A DNA stretch of 27,156 nucleotides from Pleurocapsa sp. MO_226.B13 (GCA_030064795.1 JASJEI010000270.1:1-27156), one strand, 5' to 3'. Shown: positions 16,673-25,939, numbered from the stretch's first letter. Numbers and translations: made by a program. The notes: generated by a model from the sequence alone, not told the origin.

Positions 16673-16972
16673 AAAACCGAGCCAAAAATAATTTTTTCCC
16701 GTCTTATCATCCTAGGGGAAAATACCGATTCAGAACTAGATACTCCTCAATCGAATTGAGTCGAGTGTTACATAAACAACATCAAAACAAATTATTTTGC
16801 TTTAAATTGTCAACATATATTAAGCTTAAGACAACAGATATTAAGTAGTTTTACACAAACAATAGTTTCGTAGTTTTTTACTGGCGTTCGTAGTTGTGTA
16901 AAGCAAATTAATCATTCCGAGCGGAAAGATTTTTAAAGATTGAAGTTGAGAAGCTATCTAACAACATGATTA
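16673..16972. other. Divergent promoter region between PstS-like and GAF sensor genes
   Basis: This is an AT-rich region with no genes. No Pho-box repeats (CTTAACCT type) and no long palindrome were recognised. A leader of unknown length precedes the GAF sensor gene; ATG at 16973 lacks a good Shine-Dalgarno sequence. Confidence 0.4.
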
Positions 16973-19900
16973 ATGATTGAATCTCTTGATGTAAAAGCGA
17001 ATAATAACCAGAATATAGCCGAAATCTTAGAGATTACGGCACAAACAACCAGAAAAATTCTCAAATGCGAGCGTGTTGTTGTTTATGATGCCAGTCAACT
17101 ACCTATGGTTAAGGTGGTGGCTGAATCTATTGACCCCAAACTGACTTCAATTTTGGGAACGAGCCTCTTCGATCCTTTTGTGACGGGGGATTATCTGGAA
17201 CTCTATTGTTATGGTCAAGCGGTAGCTATAGATGATATCGAGGCAGCAGATGTCGAAAATAGTCAATTAGAAAATCTCCAGCAGCTCGAAGTAAAAAGTA
17301 CAGCGATCGCTCCAATTGCTGCTGGTAATGAATTATTAGCTTTGTTAGTTGCTCATCAATGCAGTCAATCTCAACCTTGGCATCCTCAAACAAGCAGTAT
17401 ATTAATAGAAAAAGCCAATACAGCTAGCTACGCTCTGGCTAATATTTCTCAAGCCCAAAAAAAACCAGATTCTTCTGAATTTAGCCCGCAAAAACTAGAG
17501 ATTAGAGAAAACGGAAATTCCCCAACCATGGAGTCACCAGCCAATAGTAACGGTAACAGAAATGTTTTATCTACAGAGCAGAAAACCAAAATTCAAGAAG
17601 AGAAAACTACATTGCTGAGAGAAGTTAAGGAAAAAATATCCGACGAGCTAGGACGAGAAAATATTCTCAATACGACAGTAGAGGAGATGCGTTGTCTACT
17701 AAATTGCGATCGCATGGTAGTTTATAGCCTCAACGAAGATAACTACGGGGTAATCGTAGCCGAATCTGTTGGTAGTCAATGGACTAGGGCAGTGGGTAAA
17801 ATGATCGACGATCCCTGTATGGCAGCAAGATATATAGAAGAATATCGTAACGGTCGAGTCTGCGCCATAGATGATATTTATGGTGGTAACGTTTCCCCCT
17901 GTTATCTCGAACAGTTAGAGGGGTTAGAAGTAAAAGCCAATTTGGTAGCACCAATTGTTAGTGAAGAGCAACTATTTGGTTTATTGATCGCCCATCAATG
18001 TAGTAATCCTCGCAGTTGGCAAGAACCAGAAATTTACTGGATAAGCGAAATCGCCAGTCATCTAGGTATGATGCTGGAATACAGCCAAGTATTTGCCGAA
18101 ACCGAGCCACAAGCACAACCACCATTGACTATCAGTGAAACCAAATGGAATCAACATTTTACCGATGCGATTCAATATATTCGTCAATCTCTAGATCGAA
18201 ATGAGATCCTCAAAGCCAGCGTCAAAGAAGTCCGACGAATTTTAGAATGCGATCGCGTGGTAGTTTATAGTCTCGATCGAGACTTACGCTATGGAACGGT
18301 AATAGCAGAATCTGTGGCTCCTGGTTGGACGAGAGCTTTAAACAAGAAGATCGACGATCCTTGCTTTGAGCCCACCTATCGAGATAAATATCTCGATGGT
18401 AGAGTTCGGGCTTGGAACAATATTTACGAGTCTGGTTTGACTAGATGTTATATCGAGCAGCTAGAAAAGCTAGAAGTTAAGGCAAATTTGGTCGCGCCAA
18501 TCGTCAATGAAGGTAAACTAGTTGGCTTACTGGTGGCACATCAATGTTCTGACTTTCGTAACTGGCAACAACCTGAAGTACGTTGGGTAGCCCAGATTGC
18601 TACTCAAGTAGGCTTTGCCCTAGATAATGCCAAACTGCTAGCCGATGCCAGACAACTTCAAGCACAGTTAGAAAATGAAGCCAAACTAACCAAGTATTTT
18701 ACTGATGCTGTGCGCTATATTCGAGAATCGCTGCACAAAGAAGACATCCTGGAAGTTAGCGTGGAAGAAGTACGGCGGGTTTTAGAATGCGATCGCGTTG
18801 TCGTCTATAGCATGAACTCAGATAATCATGGCAAGATTGTTGCCGAATCTGTTGCTCCTGGCTGGACTAGAGCGCAGGGCAGAGTCATCAAAGATCCCTG
18901 TTTTCAAGCCAGATATCTCGATAAATATCGTAACGGTAGAGTCAGAGCCTGGAGTAATATTTACGAATCGGGTTTGACTGGTTGCTACATCGAGCAGCTA
19001 GAAAAATTGGAAGTCAAAGCCAATCTAGTTACGCCAATTGTCAGCGAAGGAAAACTGTTTGGTTTGCTCGTGGCTCACCAATGTTCTGACTTTCGTGACT
19101 GGCAACAACAAGAAATACGCTGGGTAACTCAAATTGCCACTCAGGTAGGTTTTGCTCTCGATAATGCCCAACTTTTAGCCGATGCCCAAGGACTACGCCA
19201 GCAAGTTGAAGATGAAAGCAAGTGGACGGAGTATTTTACCGCTGCGGTTCAACATATTCGTCAATCTCTGAAAATAGGCGATCTTCTCAAAACTAGCGTC
19301 AGAGAAGTACGAAGAATCTTAGAATGCGATCGGGTTGTGGTTTACGGCTTGAATTCAGATAAGCACGGTGTAGTAGTCGCTGAATCTGTAGCCCCTGGCT
19401 GGACGAGAGCGCAAGGTAAAGTAATTAAAGACCCCTGTTTTGAAAGTAGGTATCTCGATAAGTATCGTAACGGTAGAGTCAGAGCCTGGAATAATATTTA
19501 CGAATCGGGTTTGACTGGTTGTTACATCGAGCAACTAGAAAAATTAGAAGTCAAGGCAAATTTAGTTACGCCTATTCTCAATGAAGGTAAGCTATTTGGC
19601 TTACTGGTGGCACATCAATGTTCTGACTTTCGTAACTGGCAACAGCCAGAAATACGCTGGGTAACACAAATTGCTACTCAGGTAGGTTTTGCTCTCGACA
19701 ATGCCAAACTCCTCCAACAGCTTCAAGAATCGACTAAAACCAGCGATCGAGTATCCCATCAACAGCACCAGCAGGCAGAAGCTCTCAAACATCAGGTAGT
19801 AGAGATCCTGACAGAAAATGGCGATGCCTATCAAACTCTCTCTCAGGAAGCTATGCGCCAATCTGAGACGACGATTGAGGTTTTACAACAGATTCAGAAA

Positions 19901-20587
19901 GTTACTGACTCATTCAGTGGCATCGCCTTGAATGTTCAACAGGTTGAATTTCAAAAGCAACAAAATAATCTAGCAGTGCAAGATACTCAGGAAAGCTTGA
20001 ATCATGCTGTAAATACTATTACTAGCATTCAACGCACAGTTCAAAATGTCGCAGTTGGATTCGATCGTCTCAGTCATTCTTCTCAAAAGTTAGCTGAAAC
20101 AGTTAATACGATCAAAGAATTGAGTAAGCAAATAGTTCAGCAGTCTATGAATATCACTAGAGCAATCAATCGCAGTCAGATCGATCTCAACGGTCAAAAC
20201 TCGATTATAGATTTGTCGGATAATATTTTTTCTTTGATGCAACAGCTATTTGAAGCTTCGGCAAAAGTCGAACCTCTATTTGCTAATATCCAGACAGAAA
20301 TTAGAGAAAAAACTCTGACTCTTGACTCAGGAACACAGCAGTCCCTCGACGGCATAGGAGAATTTCAAACAGTTCGTCAGAAGCTAGAACGAGTCGTTGC
20401 TTTAAACAACAAAATGAATAGTCTAATCGAAAATATTTCCCAGTCAATAGAAAATCAGACCAAAAGTTCGACATTTGCTAAAGATTCTGTACAGGAAGTT
20501 GCCAGCATCGCCGAGCGAATTTCCGAACAGTCGATGACCATAACTCAATCTTTTAATCAGTTAGTAGTATTGGTTCAACAGCTTTAG
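16973..20587 (+). CDS. Soluble multi-GAF sensor with degenerate chemoreceptor-like coiled coil
   Basis: The 1204 residues have no membrane segment. There are five GAF domains at about 10-160, 225-372, 405-555, 585-735 and 765-912. GAFs 3-5 recur every 179 residues. GAFs 2-5 carry DPC(M/F) (Cys282, 464, 643, 822) and a second Cys in (S/T)xCYIEQLE-type context (Cys310, 492, 671, 850), followed by EVKANLV. This is the layout of DXCF cyanobacteriochromes, except that Tyr replaces the His after the anchor Cys. GAF1 lacks both Cys. From about 915 to the end is a coiled coil that aligns with a chemoreceptor signalling domain, but its tip (SMNITRAINRSQIDLNG near 1058) lacks the conserved NLLALNAAIEAAR-type kinase-control motif. 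No kinase, cyclase or HTH output is present. Probably a light, redox or ligand sensor with a non-canonical partner. Confidence 0.75.
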   Translation: MIESLDVKANNNQNIAEILEITAQTTRKILKCERVVVYDASQLPMVKVVAESIDPKLTSILGTSLFDPFVTGDYLELYCYGQAVAIDDIEAADVENSQLENLQQLEVKSTAIAPIAAGNELLALLVAHQCSQSQPWHPQTSSILIEKANTASYALANISQAQKKPDSSEFSPQKLEIRENGNSPTMESPANSNGNRNVLSTEQKTKIQEEKTTLLREVKEKISDELGRENILNTTVEEMRCLLNCDRMVVYSLNEDNYGVIVAESVGSQWTRAVGKMIDDPCMAARYIEEYRNGRVCAIDDIYGGNVSPCYLEQLEGLEVKANLVAPIVSEEQLFGLLIAHQCSNPRSWQEPEIYWISEIASHLGMMLEYSQVFAETEPQAQPPLTISETKWNQHFTDAIQYIRQSLDRNEILKASVKEVRRILECDRVVVYSLDRDLRYGTVIAESVAPGWTRALNKKIDDPCFEPTYRDKYLDGRVRAWNNIYESGLTRCYIEQLEKLEVKANLVAPIVNEGKLVGLLVAHQCSDFRNWQQPEVRWVAQIATQVGFALDNAKLLADARQLQAQLENEAKLTKYFTDAVRYIRESLHKEDILEVSVEEVRRVLECDRVVVYSMNSDNHGKIVAESVAPGWTRAQGRVIKDPCFQARYLDKYRNGRVRAWSNIYESGLTGCYIEQLEKLEVKANLVTPIVSEGKLFGLLVAHQCSDFRDWQQQEIRWVTQIATQVGFALDNAQLLADAQGLRQQVEDESKWTEYFTAAVQHIRQSLKIGDLLKTSVREVRRILECDRVVVYGLNSDKHGVVVAESVAPGWTRAQGKVIKDPCFESRYLDKYRNGRVRAWNNIYESGLTGCYIEQLEKLEVKANLVTPILNEGKLFGLLVAHQCSDFRNWQQPEIRWVTQIATQVGFALDNAKLLQQLQESTKTSDRVSHQQHQQAEALKHQVVEILTENGDAYQTLSQEAMRQSETTIEVLQQIQKVTDSFSGIALNVQQVEFQKQQNNLAVQDTQESLNHAVNTITSIQRTVQNVAVGFDRLSHSSQKLAETVNTIKELSKQIVQQSMNITRAINRSQIDLNGQNSIIDLSDNIFSLMQQLFEASAKVEPLFANIQTEIREKTLTLDSGTQQSLDGIGEFQTVRQKLERVVALNNKMNSLIENISQSIENQTKSSTFAKDSVQEVASIAERISEQSMTITQSFNQLVVLVQQL

Positions 20588-20678
20588 AGGTTATTATGAA
20601 CAAAGAATTAAAAACCTACTATGAGTGAGAAATTGAGTAATCCTTACTCTCTCTATTTCCCTCAACGACGTTGGTAGT

Positions 20679-20696
20679 AAACCCTTTAGGGTTTTT
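20679..20696 (+). terminator. Intrinsic terminator after the GAF sensor gene
   Basis: AAACCC (20679-20684), loop TTTA, GGGTTT (20689-20694) and further T residues form a compact hairpin plus T-run about 90 bp after the stop codon, between two convergent genes. The stem is short, so efficiency may be modest. Confidence 0.55.
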
Positions 20697-20771
20697 GATT
20701 GGTCTGGCAACCTAATACTGGCAATGGCTCTTTACCAAGATTAAGATTAATAAATCCTCTACCACCGAGCT

Positions 20772-22105
20772 TTATAAATCTAATGCTTTATTTTGCTTAC
20801 TATTACTTTGCCTGACGAAAATAAGAGAGGCAACAGTAGTATAAAAAACTAGGGAGTAAGTACCAAAGAACAAAGTTCTAGACATCCAAAAAAAGCATCC
20901 TACACTTAGAAGCAATCCAGCTATTAAAAACACAGTTAATCTACTATTAATTAGGTTAGTTAGGTCGATGATATTACCTTTACTAACTATAATCAAAAAC
21001 GGCAGCATCATTTGTATATCATAATAAGAATATCTGCCCACAGGAATAAAGAAGTCAGCAATTAAGCAGATTAAACTACCCATCAAAAATATAGAATTCA
21101 GCTCCTTTTTCCCAAGAACGTATCTGAAGACGTACCAAATTAAAAATAACATAGTAGCGACAAAGGCGATCGCGAGAATATTGCGTTTATTTGGTAAATC
21201 TAGATAATTTAATACATCATACAAGGAAGTATTATCAAGATAGTTTTCAAGTGTATTTCTAACGGTTGGATCGAAGCCTTCAACAATTTTTGGATAAATA
21301 ATATTGGGCTCGGGAAGTGTTCTAGCTTCTAAGGGGAAATATGTATTTAAATCTATAATACCAGTCATTCCCAACATGGCTAAAAAGTATTGCTTCCAGA
21401 TAAATGTACCTGCTACTACCCAAGATAGAGAGAGGCTAAAGATTAAACCTAGAAAACCTCCTAACAAAAAAGAATATCTTTGACAAATAAGAAAAGGAAT
21501 AAAAAATAGGATAAAAGAGGGTCTAAGACTAGCTGTTATACCAACAAAGAAACCACTAGCAATATGATTGAATTTCGAGCCTTTGTTTAATAAAAACCAA
21601 GCTAAAGACAGTAAGAAAACATAAATTATATATATTTGACCTGAATTGATGTGAAAACGCCAGAATAAACTATTGACAAAAAAAAACTCACAGCCAGTAC
21701 TAAATTAGCTCTAAACTGATTATTGCTACTTTTTAGAAAGAGGAAGATAGTAGTTAATAAGGCAATCCATTGAACTACGAACCAAATTACTTTTTGTTGT
21801 AGATAAGAAAATCCTGCTATGAATGAATGTATAACTAAAACTGTAGGTGGAACGCTCAGTTTTGAGAATATTTCGCTAGGAATAGCGAGGGGATCGTAAA
21901 ATATTTCTGGTAAACTTGGTTTCCATTTAAAAAAATAAGGGTCTATTCCTTCGAGCATTAACCTCGCTCCTACAACCCGATTTCTGAGATCTGACCCTGG
22001 ATATCCAAGAGTATTTTTGAGATCGACTATCAAACCGATAATTGTAATAACTACTGCTGCTAACAACAGGAAATTTATTATTTTGTGTTTTTTACTTGAT
22101 TGCAT
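20772..22105 (-). pseudogene. GT87-like membrane glycosyltransferase with one frameshift
   Basis: The first 159 codons (22105 down to about 21687) encode GSDLRNRVVGARLMLEG and GIDPYFFKW, motifs of polyprenyl-phosphate-dependent GT87/DUF2029 enzymes, with the acidic residue after the first helix. At a run of nine A (T on the coding strand) at 21678-21686 the frame is lost. One base later the other frame reads VNSLFWRFHINSGQIYIIYV and continues without a stop to 20772 through the remaining helices. The total span is 1334 bp, one short of 445 codons, so a single added base restores a protein of 444 residues. It is either a pseudogene, a slipping tract or a base-calling error. Such enzymes add a periplasmic sugar from a lipid donor. 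Confidence 0.75.
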
Positions 22106-22176
22106 ACCTAAGCTAATACTAATTATATTGTTATCAATTTTGACCGTAGAATGCGGAGCCTGCTACCGCTAAAAAA

Positions 22177-23070
22177 TTAAGTGGTTTTAGTCGAGTTTGA
22201 ATTGAATCTCTCCCAGAAAAAACCTGCTACATTAGCCACCTGAGATAAAAAGAACAAACCTGAAATCAGGACTTTGGGTTGTTTTGAAGCCTGAGAAAAA
22301 GGATAGGAAAGTAGATTAAAATAAAAAGATAATGGTTCGACCTCTATTTCTTTAGCTGCTCTTTGGGAGCGTAACTGATGAAAGCAAAAAGCTCCTCTTC
22401 CGTAGCCAAAATGCTGTTTCCAAAACGAAGCTAAACTCAGCTTGTGGTAATGATTTATCCTCGCTTCGGGAAGATACAACATCGGATAAACTCGATTCCA
22501 GCGATCGCAAAAATCGCGATCTTCGGCAGCTGCTAGAGGAAAAGAGACATCAAAACCATTTAAGGCATTAAAATTGGCTCTGGGCATGGCTATATTGTTA
22601 GAAGCAAAAAAAGCATCTTTCCCCCGAGCTGGATTGTAATACTCATATAAATAGTCAATTAGCTTTTGCGAAGCCACGGAAAAAATATTATTAGCTAGGG
22701 CATTAATAGTCTTTCCGCCAATCATCGCTTCTGGTGCGGTAGCAAAACCATTTGCCAAGCGATCTAGCCAATCAGCAGTGGGTTGACAATCATCATCAGT
22801 AAAAGCTAAATACTCTCCTTGAGCTACTTTTGCACCAGCGTTTCTAGCCGCAGCAGGGCCAGCATTTTCTTGACGCAATAGCTTGAGATTAATTTGGTTA
22901 TTAAATGGTTCAACTACCGAATCTAAAGGCGTTTTGCTCCCGTCATCAACTACAACCACCTCAAAACGATCGCACGGATAGTCTAAAGTCGCGATCGCCT
23001 TTAAACAATTCGCCAGTCTTTCAGGACGATTGTAGGTGGGGATAATAATTGAAAAAAAGGGTCGCTCCAT
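22177..23070 (-). CDS. Family 2 glycosyltransferase
   Basis: The 297 residues have the GT-A signature: FFSIIIPTYNRPERLANCL at 5, VVVDDGSKTP at 39, AGPAAARNAG near 70, the TDDD metal motif at 92-95, and the acceptor-side AAEDRDFCDRW near 189, an ED-type motif of family 2 enzymes. A C-terminal hydrophobic stretch (about 268-284) may sit at the membrane. It lies 71 bp before the GT87-like gene in the same orientation and probably shares its transcript. A weak promoter (TTGAAT, 17 bp, TAGACT on the minus strand, about 23075-23105) precedes it. Sugar specificity is unknown. Confidence 0.85.
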   Translation of the reverse strand: MERPFFSIIIPTYNRPERLANCLKAIATLDYPCDRFEVVVVDDGSKTPLDSVVEPFNNQINLKLLRQENAGPAAARNAGAKVAQGEYLAFTDDDCQPTADWLDRLANGFATAPEAMIGGKTINALANNIFSVASQKLIDYLYEYYNPARGKDAFFASNNIAMPRANFNALNGFDVSFPLAAAEDRDFCDRWNRVYPMLYLPEARINHYHKLSLASFWKQHFGYGRGAFCFHQLRSQRAAKEIEVEPLSFYFNLLSYPFSQASKQPKVLISGLFFLSQVANVAGFFWERFNSNSTKTT

Positions 23071-23520
23071 ATAAGGTATGATAGTCTAATATTTTCAACG
23101 AAATTATTCAAGTTTTGAAGTTTCTTTAGTAGCCTCGAACGCTTCTAACATTGGCGAGCTGTTGTTTGAAGTTCGAGAGCGAAAATAAATTTTATCGCCT
23201 ACCTAAATAATATATTTACCTATTTAACAATGATAGCGATCGCTATCTTACTCAAGCTAGTCAAACAATATTAAACTAAATACAACTTAAACTCAACTAG
23301 AAACAATTGGAAATTATTTTATCTAAAAATCGGAATTTATTCCAATAAGACAAATTACTAAGTAGTTAATAATTATCCCTCCGATTGAAGTGCAAAGCGA
23401 GGGACTTCGATACATATTCGACAAACTTTAGCTTGCTTCTTGATTAAAACAATAAATATTACCTTCGGTATTTATGCCAAGATTTTAGTATTAAATAAAT
23501 TTCATTGAAAACTTAAAAAT
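23071..23520. other. Long AT-rich intergenic region
   Basis: No gene is visible. A 16-bp perfect palindrome GATAGCGATCGCTATC (23232-23247) is an extended HIP1 site. TCCCTC...GAGGGA near 23390 can form a hairpin with a loop of about 17 nt, and a further imperfect AT-rich hairpin with TACC-TTC-GGTA lies near 23460. Their role is unknown. Confidence 0.4.
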
Positions 23521-23526
23521 TTGGCA

Positions 23527-23943
23527 ATGATGTCAAAACTAGAAAAGGTAATTTATAATTTATATTTTTGCTATTCTCCGATAATTATTATTGCTCTGCT
23601 AATTGTTATTCAGCTAATCCAGCTAACTCCAACTAGATGTTTATTTAATTCTTTAGCCAGTGATTGCTTATTTTATCGGTTGGACTCAAATTTAATTTAT
23701 CACCCGCTAAATATCATTAATTTAATCTTTATTACCTATAATATTCTCTATCTCCACTACAATATAATTTTAAAAAAAGATGTCGTAGGTAGAAGCGTAA
23801 AAAAAATCTACGACCGAACCAAAAGAAAATATCAGCTTAAAAGACAACGCAAAAGAATCAGTATCTTACTGTTTTGCTACGTGACTGCCTTAATTCTTTC
23901 TTATTTTAGATTTCCTATTACTCTAGTAAAGGTAATTTACTAA
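23527..23943 (+). CDS. Unrecognised small membrane protein
   Basis: The gene encodes about 138 residues from the ATG at 23527 (ATG again at 23530; an upstream TTG at 23521 is less likely). There are three probable membrane segments, near residues 15-32, 60-78 and 108-130, separated by a very basic segment (RTKRKYQLKRQRKR). No family was recognised. It is rich in Ile, Leu and Tyr and is AT-rich even for this window. It converges on the next gene with 10 bp between stops, so it may be a real but lineage-restricted gene. Confidence 0.5.
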   Translation: MMSKLEKVIYNLYFCYSPIIIIALLIVIQLIQLTPTRCLFNSLASDCLFYRLDSNLIYHPLNIINLIFITYNILYLHYNIILKKDVVGRSVKKIYDRTKRKYQLKRQRKRISILLFCYVTALILSYFRFPITLVKVIY

Positions 23944-23953
23944 AGTAGTTTTA

Positions 23954-24226
23954 TCATTTGTTTTCAGTAAATTCGTTATCTTGCTTTGCTTCTGCTTCCA
24001 TTGCTTCTATTAAAAATAATTTAGCCAACTTATCATAAATTCCTGCACCAATATACTGAGGATATTTATGAGAACGACTATAAACCCAGATTAAATTCTC
24101 GCCATAGTAAATTCGTATATCTTTAAATAAACCTTTGCAGCTAGGAATTAAAGAATTTGCTCGATTGAGGGCATCTGTCCAACGTTCATATTTTTCATCA
24201 AAGCCAGGAGTAATAACTCGAAACAT
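23954..24226 (-). CDS. Unrecognised small soluble protein
   Basis: About 90 residues from the ATG at 24226 (an upstream TTG at 24244 would add six residues). FRVITPGFDEKYERWTDALNRANSLIPSCKG and IYYGENLIWVYSRSHKYPQYIG give it a globular, mixed alpha/beta look with an acidic C-terminus. No family was recognised. It is convergent with the preceding membrane protein and divergent, by about 70 bp, from a 37-residue membrane protein. No motif suggests function. Confidence 0.5.
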   Translation of the reverse strand: MFRVITPGFDEKYERWTDALNRANSLIPSCKGLFKDIRIYYGENLIWVYSRSHKYPQYIGAGIYDKLAKLFLIEAMEAEAKQDNEFTENK

Positions 24227-24295
24227 TATTATATAAAGAGGCAAAAAACCATAGATAATATCTTTAAGTATTTTATATTAAATTTGAATAGAGCA

Positions 24296-24409
24296 ATGGA
24301 AAATACTAATTGGACGGATCTAGCATTTGGTGGAGTTGCCTTATTTATTGTAGTTAGCGGTTTGTTTCTACTGTTTCAAGGAATCGGTGCGATCGATAAA
24401 AAAGACTAA
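24296..24409 (+). CDS. 37-residue single-helix membrane protein
   Basis: MENTNWTDLAFGG, one hydrophobic helix (about residues 9-30) and a charged tail GAIDKKD form a classic small single-span protein. Cyanobacteria have many such subunits in photosynthetic and NDH complexes, but no match could be named. The helix is free of polar residues and the ends follow the positive-inside rule (KK at the C-terminus). A HIP1-like site falls inside the coding part. No clear Shine-Dalgarno sequence. Confidence 0.55.
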   Translation: MENTNWTDLAFGGVALFIVVSGLFLLFQGIGAIDKKD

Positions 24410-24516
24410 TATCGCTCTTCCCCGAATAATTTGTATCCATTAAGTCCAGAGTCAAAAGTTCTGATTTAGATACTCATTCTCAGATCTCAAATGCTCGACG
24501 GTAAATAATATGACAT

Positions 24517-25893
24517 ATGACTCAAGCTCAATCTAGTCTGGAATTTATACCACCAGCATACAATTCTCTGGTTTGGCAAGTTGCTAAAGGCGTATTACCG
24601 TTCTGGTTGCGCTACAACCATAATATTACTGAGGTTAAAATTAACAATGCTTCAGAGTTAGTGGAGTTATACGATCGATTTCAGCAGGGTAAAACGCGGT
24701 TTATGCTGGCATTTCGCCATCCTGCTGTGAGCGATCCGCCCTGTATAACTCAGCTTTTATGGAATCAGTTACCTGAGATAGCACGACAGCAGGGAGTATC
24801 TTTAAAGTCGCCAGTTCACGCTCATTTCATTTACGATCGCGGTATTCCCCTTTGGGCAGGAGATAAAGTAGGCTGGATAATATCTCGTTTGGGGGGGACT
24901 CCAATTCGTCGAGGCGCGTCAGATCGAGCGGGTTTACGTTCGATTCGAGATCTATTTGCAAACGGACGTTTTCCCATGGCTGCTGCACCAGAAGGAGCAA
25001 CTAACGGTCATAATGAAGTTGTTAGCCCCATAGAACCAGGTATCGCTCAGTTTGGCTTTTGGTGTCAAGAAGATTTATTGAAGGCTCAACGCTCCGAAAT
25101 AGTTGCGATCGCACCATTGGGAGTGAGATACTTTTATCAAACCGCACCCTGGCAATACTTGGAAGAATTACTATCTCAGTTAGAAGTTGAAAGTGGTTTT
25201 AAGGATACTCCCAGTGCAACTATGGGATTAGCTAACGGGATCGAAGCTACTCAGAGTCAAGAAGCGGATCTCTACCAAAGACTATATGCCCTAGCAGAAT
25301 ACCTGTTATCCTTGATGGAAGAATTTTATAGTAAGTTCTATCATCAGCAAATCTCTACAGAAGAGGGAGAATTATCCAGTCGCCTCCAGGCTTTACTCGA
25401 TGCTGCGCTAAAAGTTGCCGAACAGTCTTTTAAAATTAAACCTAAAGGCAATATAAGCGATCGCTGTCGTCGTGTGGAACAAGCAGCCTGGAATCGGATC
25501 TATCGTGACGATTTAGAGGAGATAGAAGAACTTGCTCCCGCAGTCAAAGGATTGGCCAATTTAGTGGCCTCCGAAGCAGAGTTACGCCTCTGGCATATGC
25601 GTCTAGTAGAAACTTTTGTTAGCGTTACAGGAAACTATGTTGCTGAGAACTACACTGTCGAAAGATTTGCCGATACTATTCTACTGCTGTGGAGAATGAT
25701 CGCCAAACTCAAGGGCGAGTCCGACATCAAAGCTCCTTATTTGGGTAAAAAATGGGTACAGCTTACTGCCATGCCTTCTTTTTGCATTACCGACTACTGG
25801 CAACAATACCAAGATAACCGTCGCCAAGCCGTCGCCGATCTTACCCAAGATTTGCAACAAGCACTTGAGAAATCAATTTCTGATGTTGCCTAA
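24517..25893 (+). CDS. PlsC-like acyltransferase with long C-terminal extension
   Basis: Of 458 residues, the first about 220 form an acyltransferase domain: the catalytic HX4D motif as HPAVSD (His68, Asp73), a Gly-rich strand GGTPIRRGASDRAG near 127 (Arg of the phosphate-binding block) and PEGATNG at 159-165. Such enzymes acylate 1-acylglycerol 3-phosphate or other lipid hydroxyls at the membrane. The remaining about 235 residues are helical, without known catalytic motifs, making the protein nearly twice the length of simple PlsC. No membrane helix is obvious. The substrate is uncertain. The ATG at 24517 is the first in frame. Confidence 0.75.
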   Translation: MTQAQSSLEFIPPAYNSLVWQVAKGVLPFWLRYNHNITEVKINNASELVELYDRFQQGKTRFMLAFRHPAVSDPPCITQLLWNQLPEIARQQGVSLKSPVHAHFIYDRGIPLWAGDKVGWIISRLGGTPIRRGASDRAGLRSIRDLFANGRFPMAAAPEGATNGHNEVVSPIEPGIAQFGFWCQEDLLKAQRSEIVAIAPLGVRYFYQTAPWQYLEELLSQLEVESGFKDTPSATMGLANGIEATQSQEADLYQRLYALAEYLLSLMEEFYSKFYHQQISTEEGELSSRLQALLDAALKVAEQSFKIKPKGNISDRCRRVEQAAWNRIYRDDLEEIEELAPAVKGLANLVASEAELRLWHMRLVETFVSVTGNYVAENYTVERFADTILLLWRMIAKLKGESDIKAPYLGKKWVQLTAMPSFCITDYWQQYQDNRRQAVADLTQDLQQALEKSISDVA

Positions 25894-25900
25894 AATTATA

Positions 25901-25921
25901 GTAGTGAGTAGTAAGTAGTAA
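25901..25921. repeat. Heptanucleotide tandem repeat (GTAGTRA)
   Basis: Three tandem copies, GTAGTGA, GTAGTAA and GTAGTAA, plus a partial fourth, lie 8 bp after the acyltransferase stop. Short tandem heptamers are a known cyanobacterial intergenic feature. Confidence 0.6.
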
Positions 25922-25939
25922 GTATAGACTATGATTTAA

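Noticed and set aside
16973..20587. GAF sensor as a standard methyl-accepting chemotaxis protein
   Set aside because: It has no membrane segments and the conserved tip of the signalling domain is missing.
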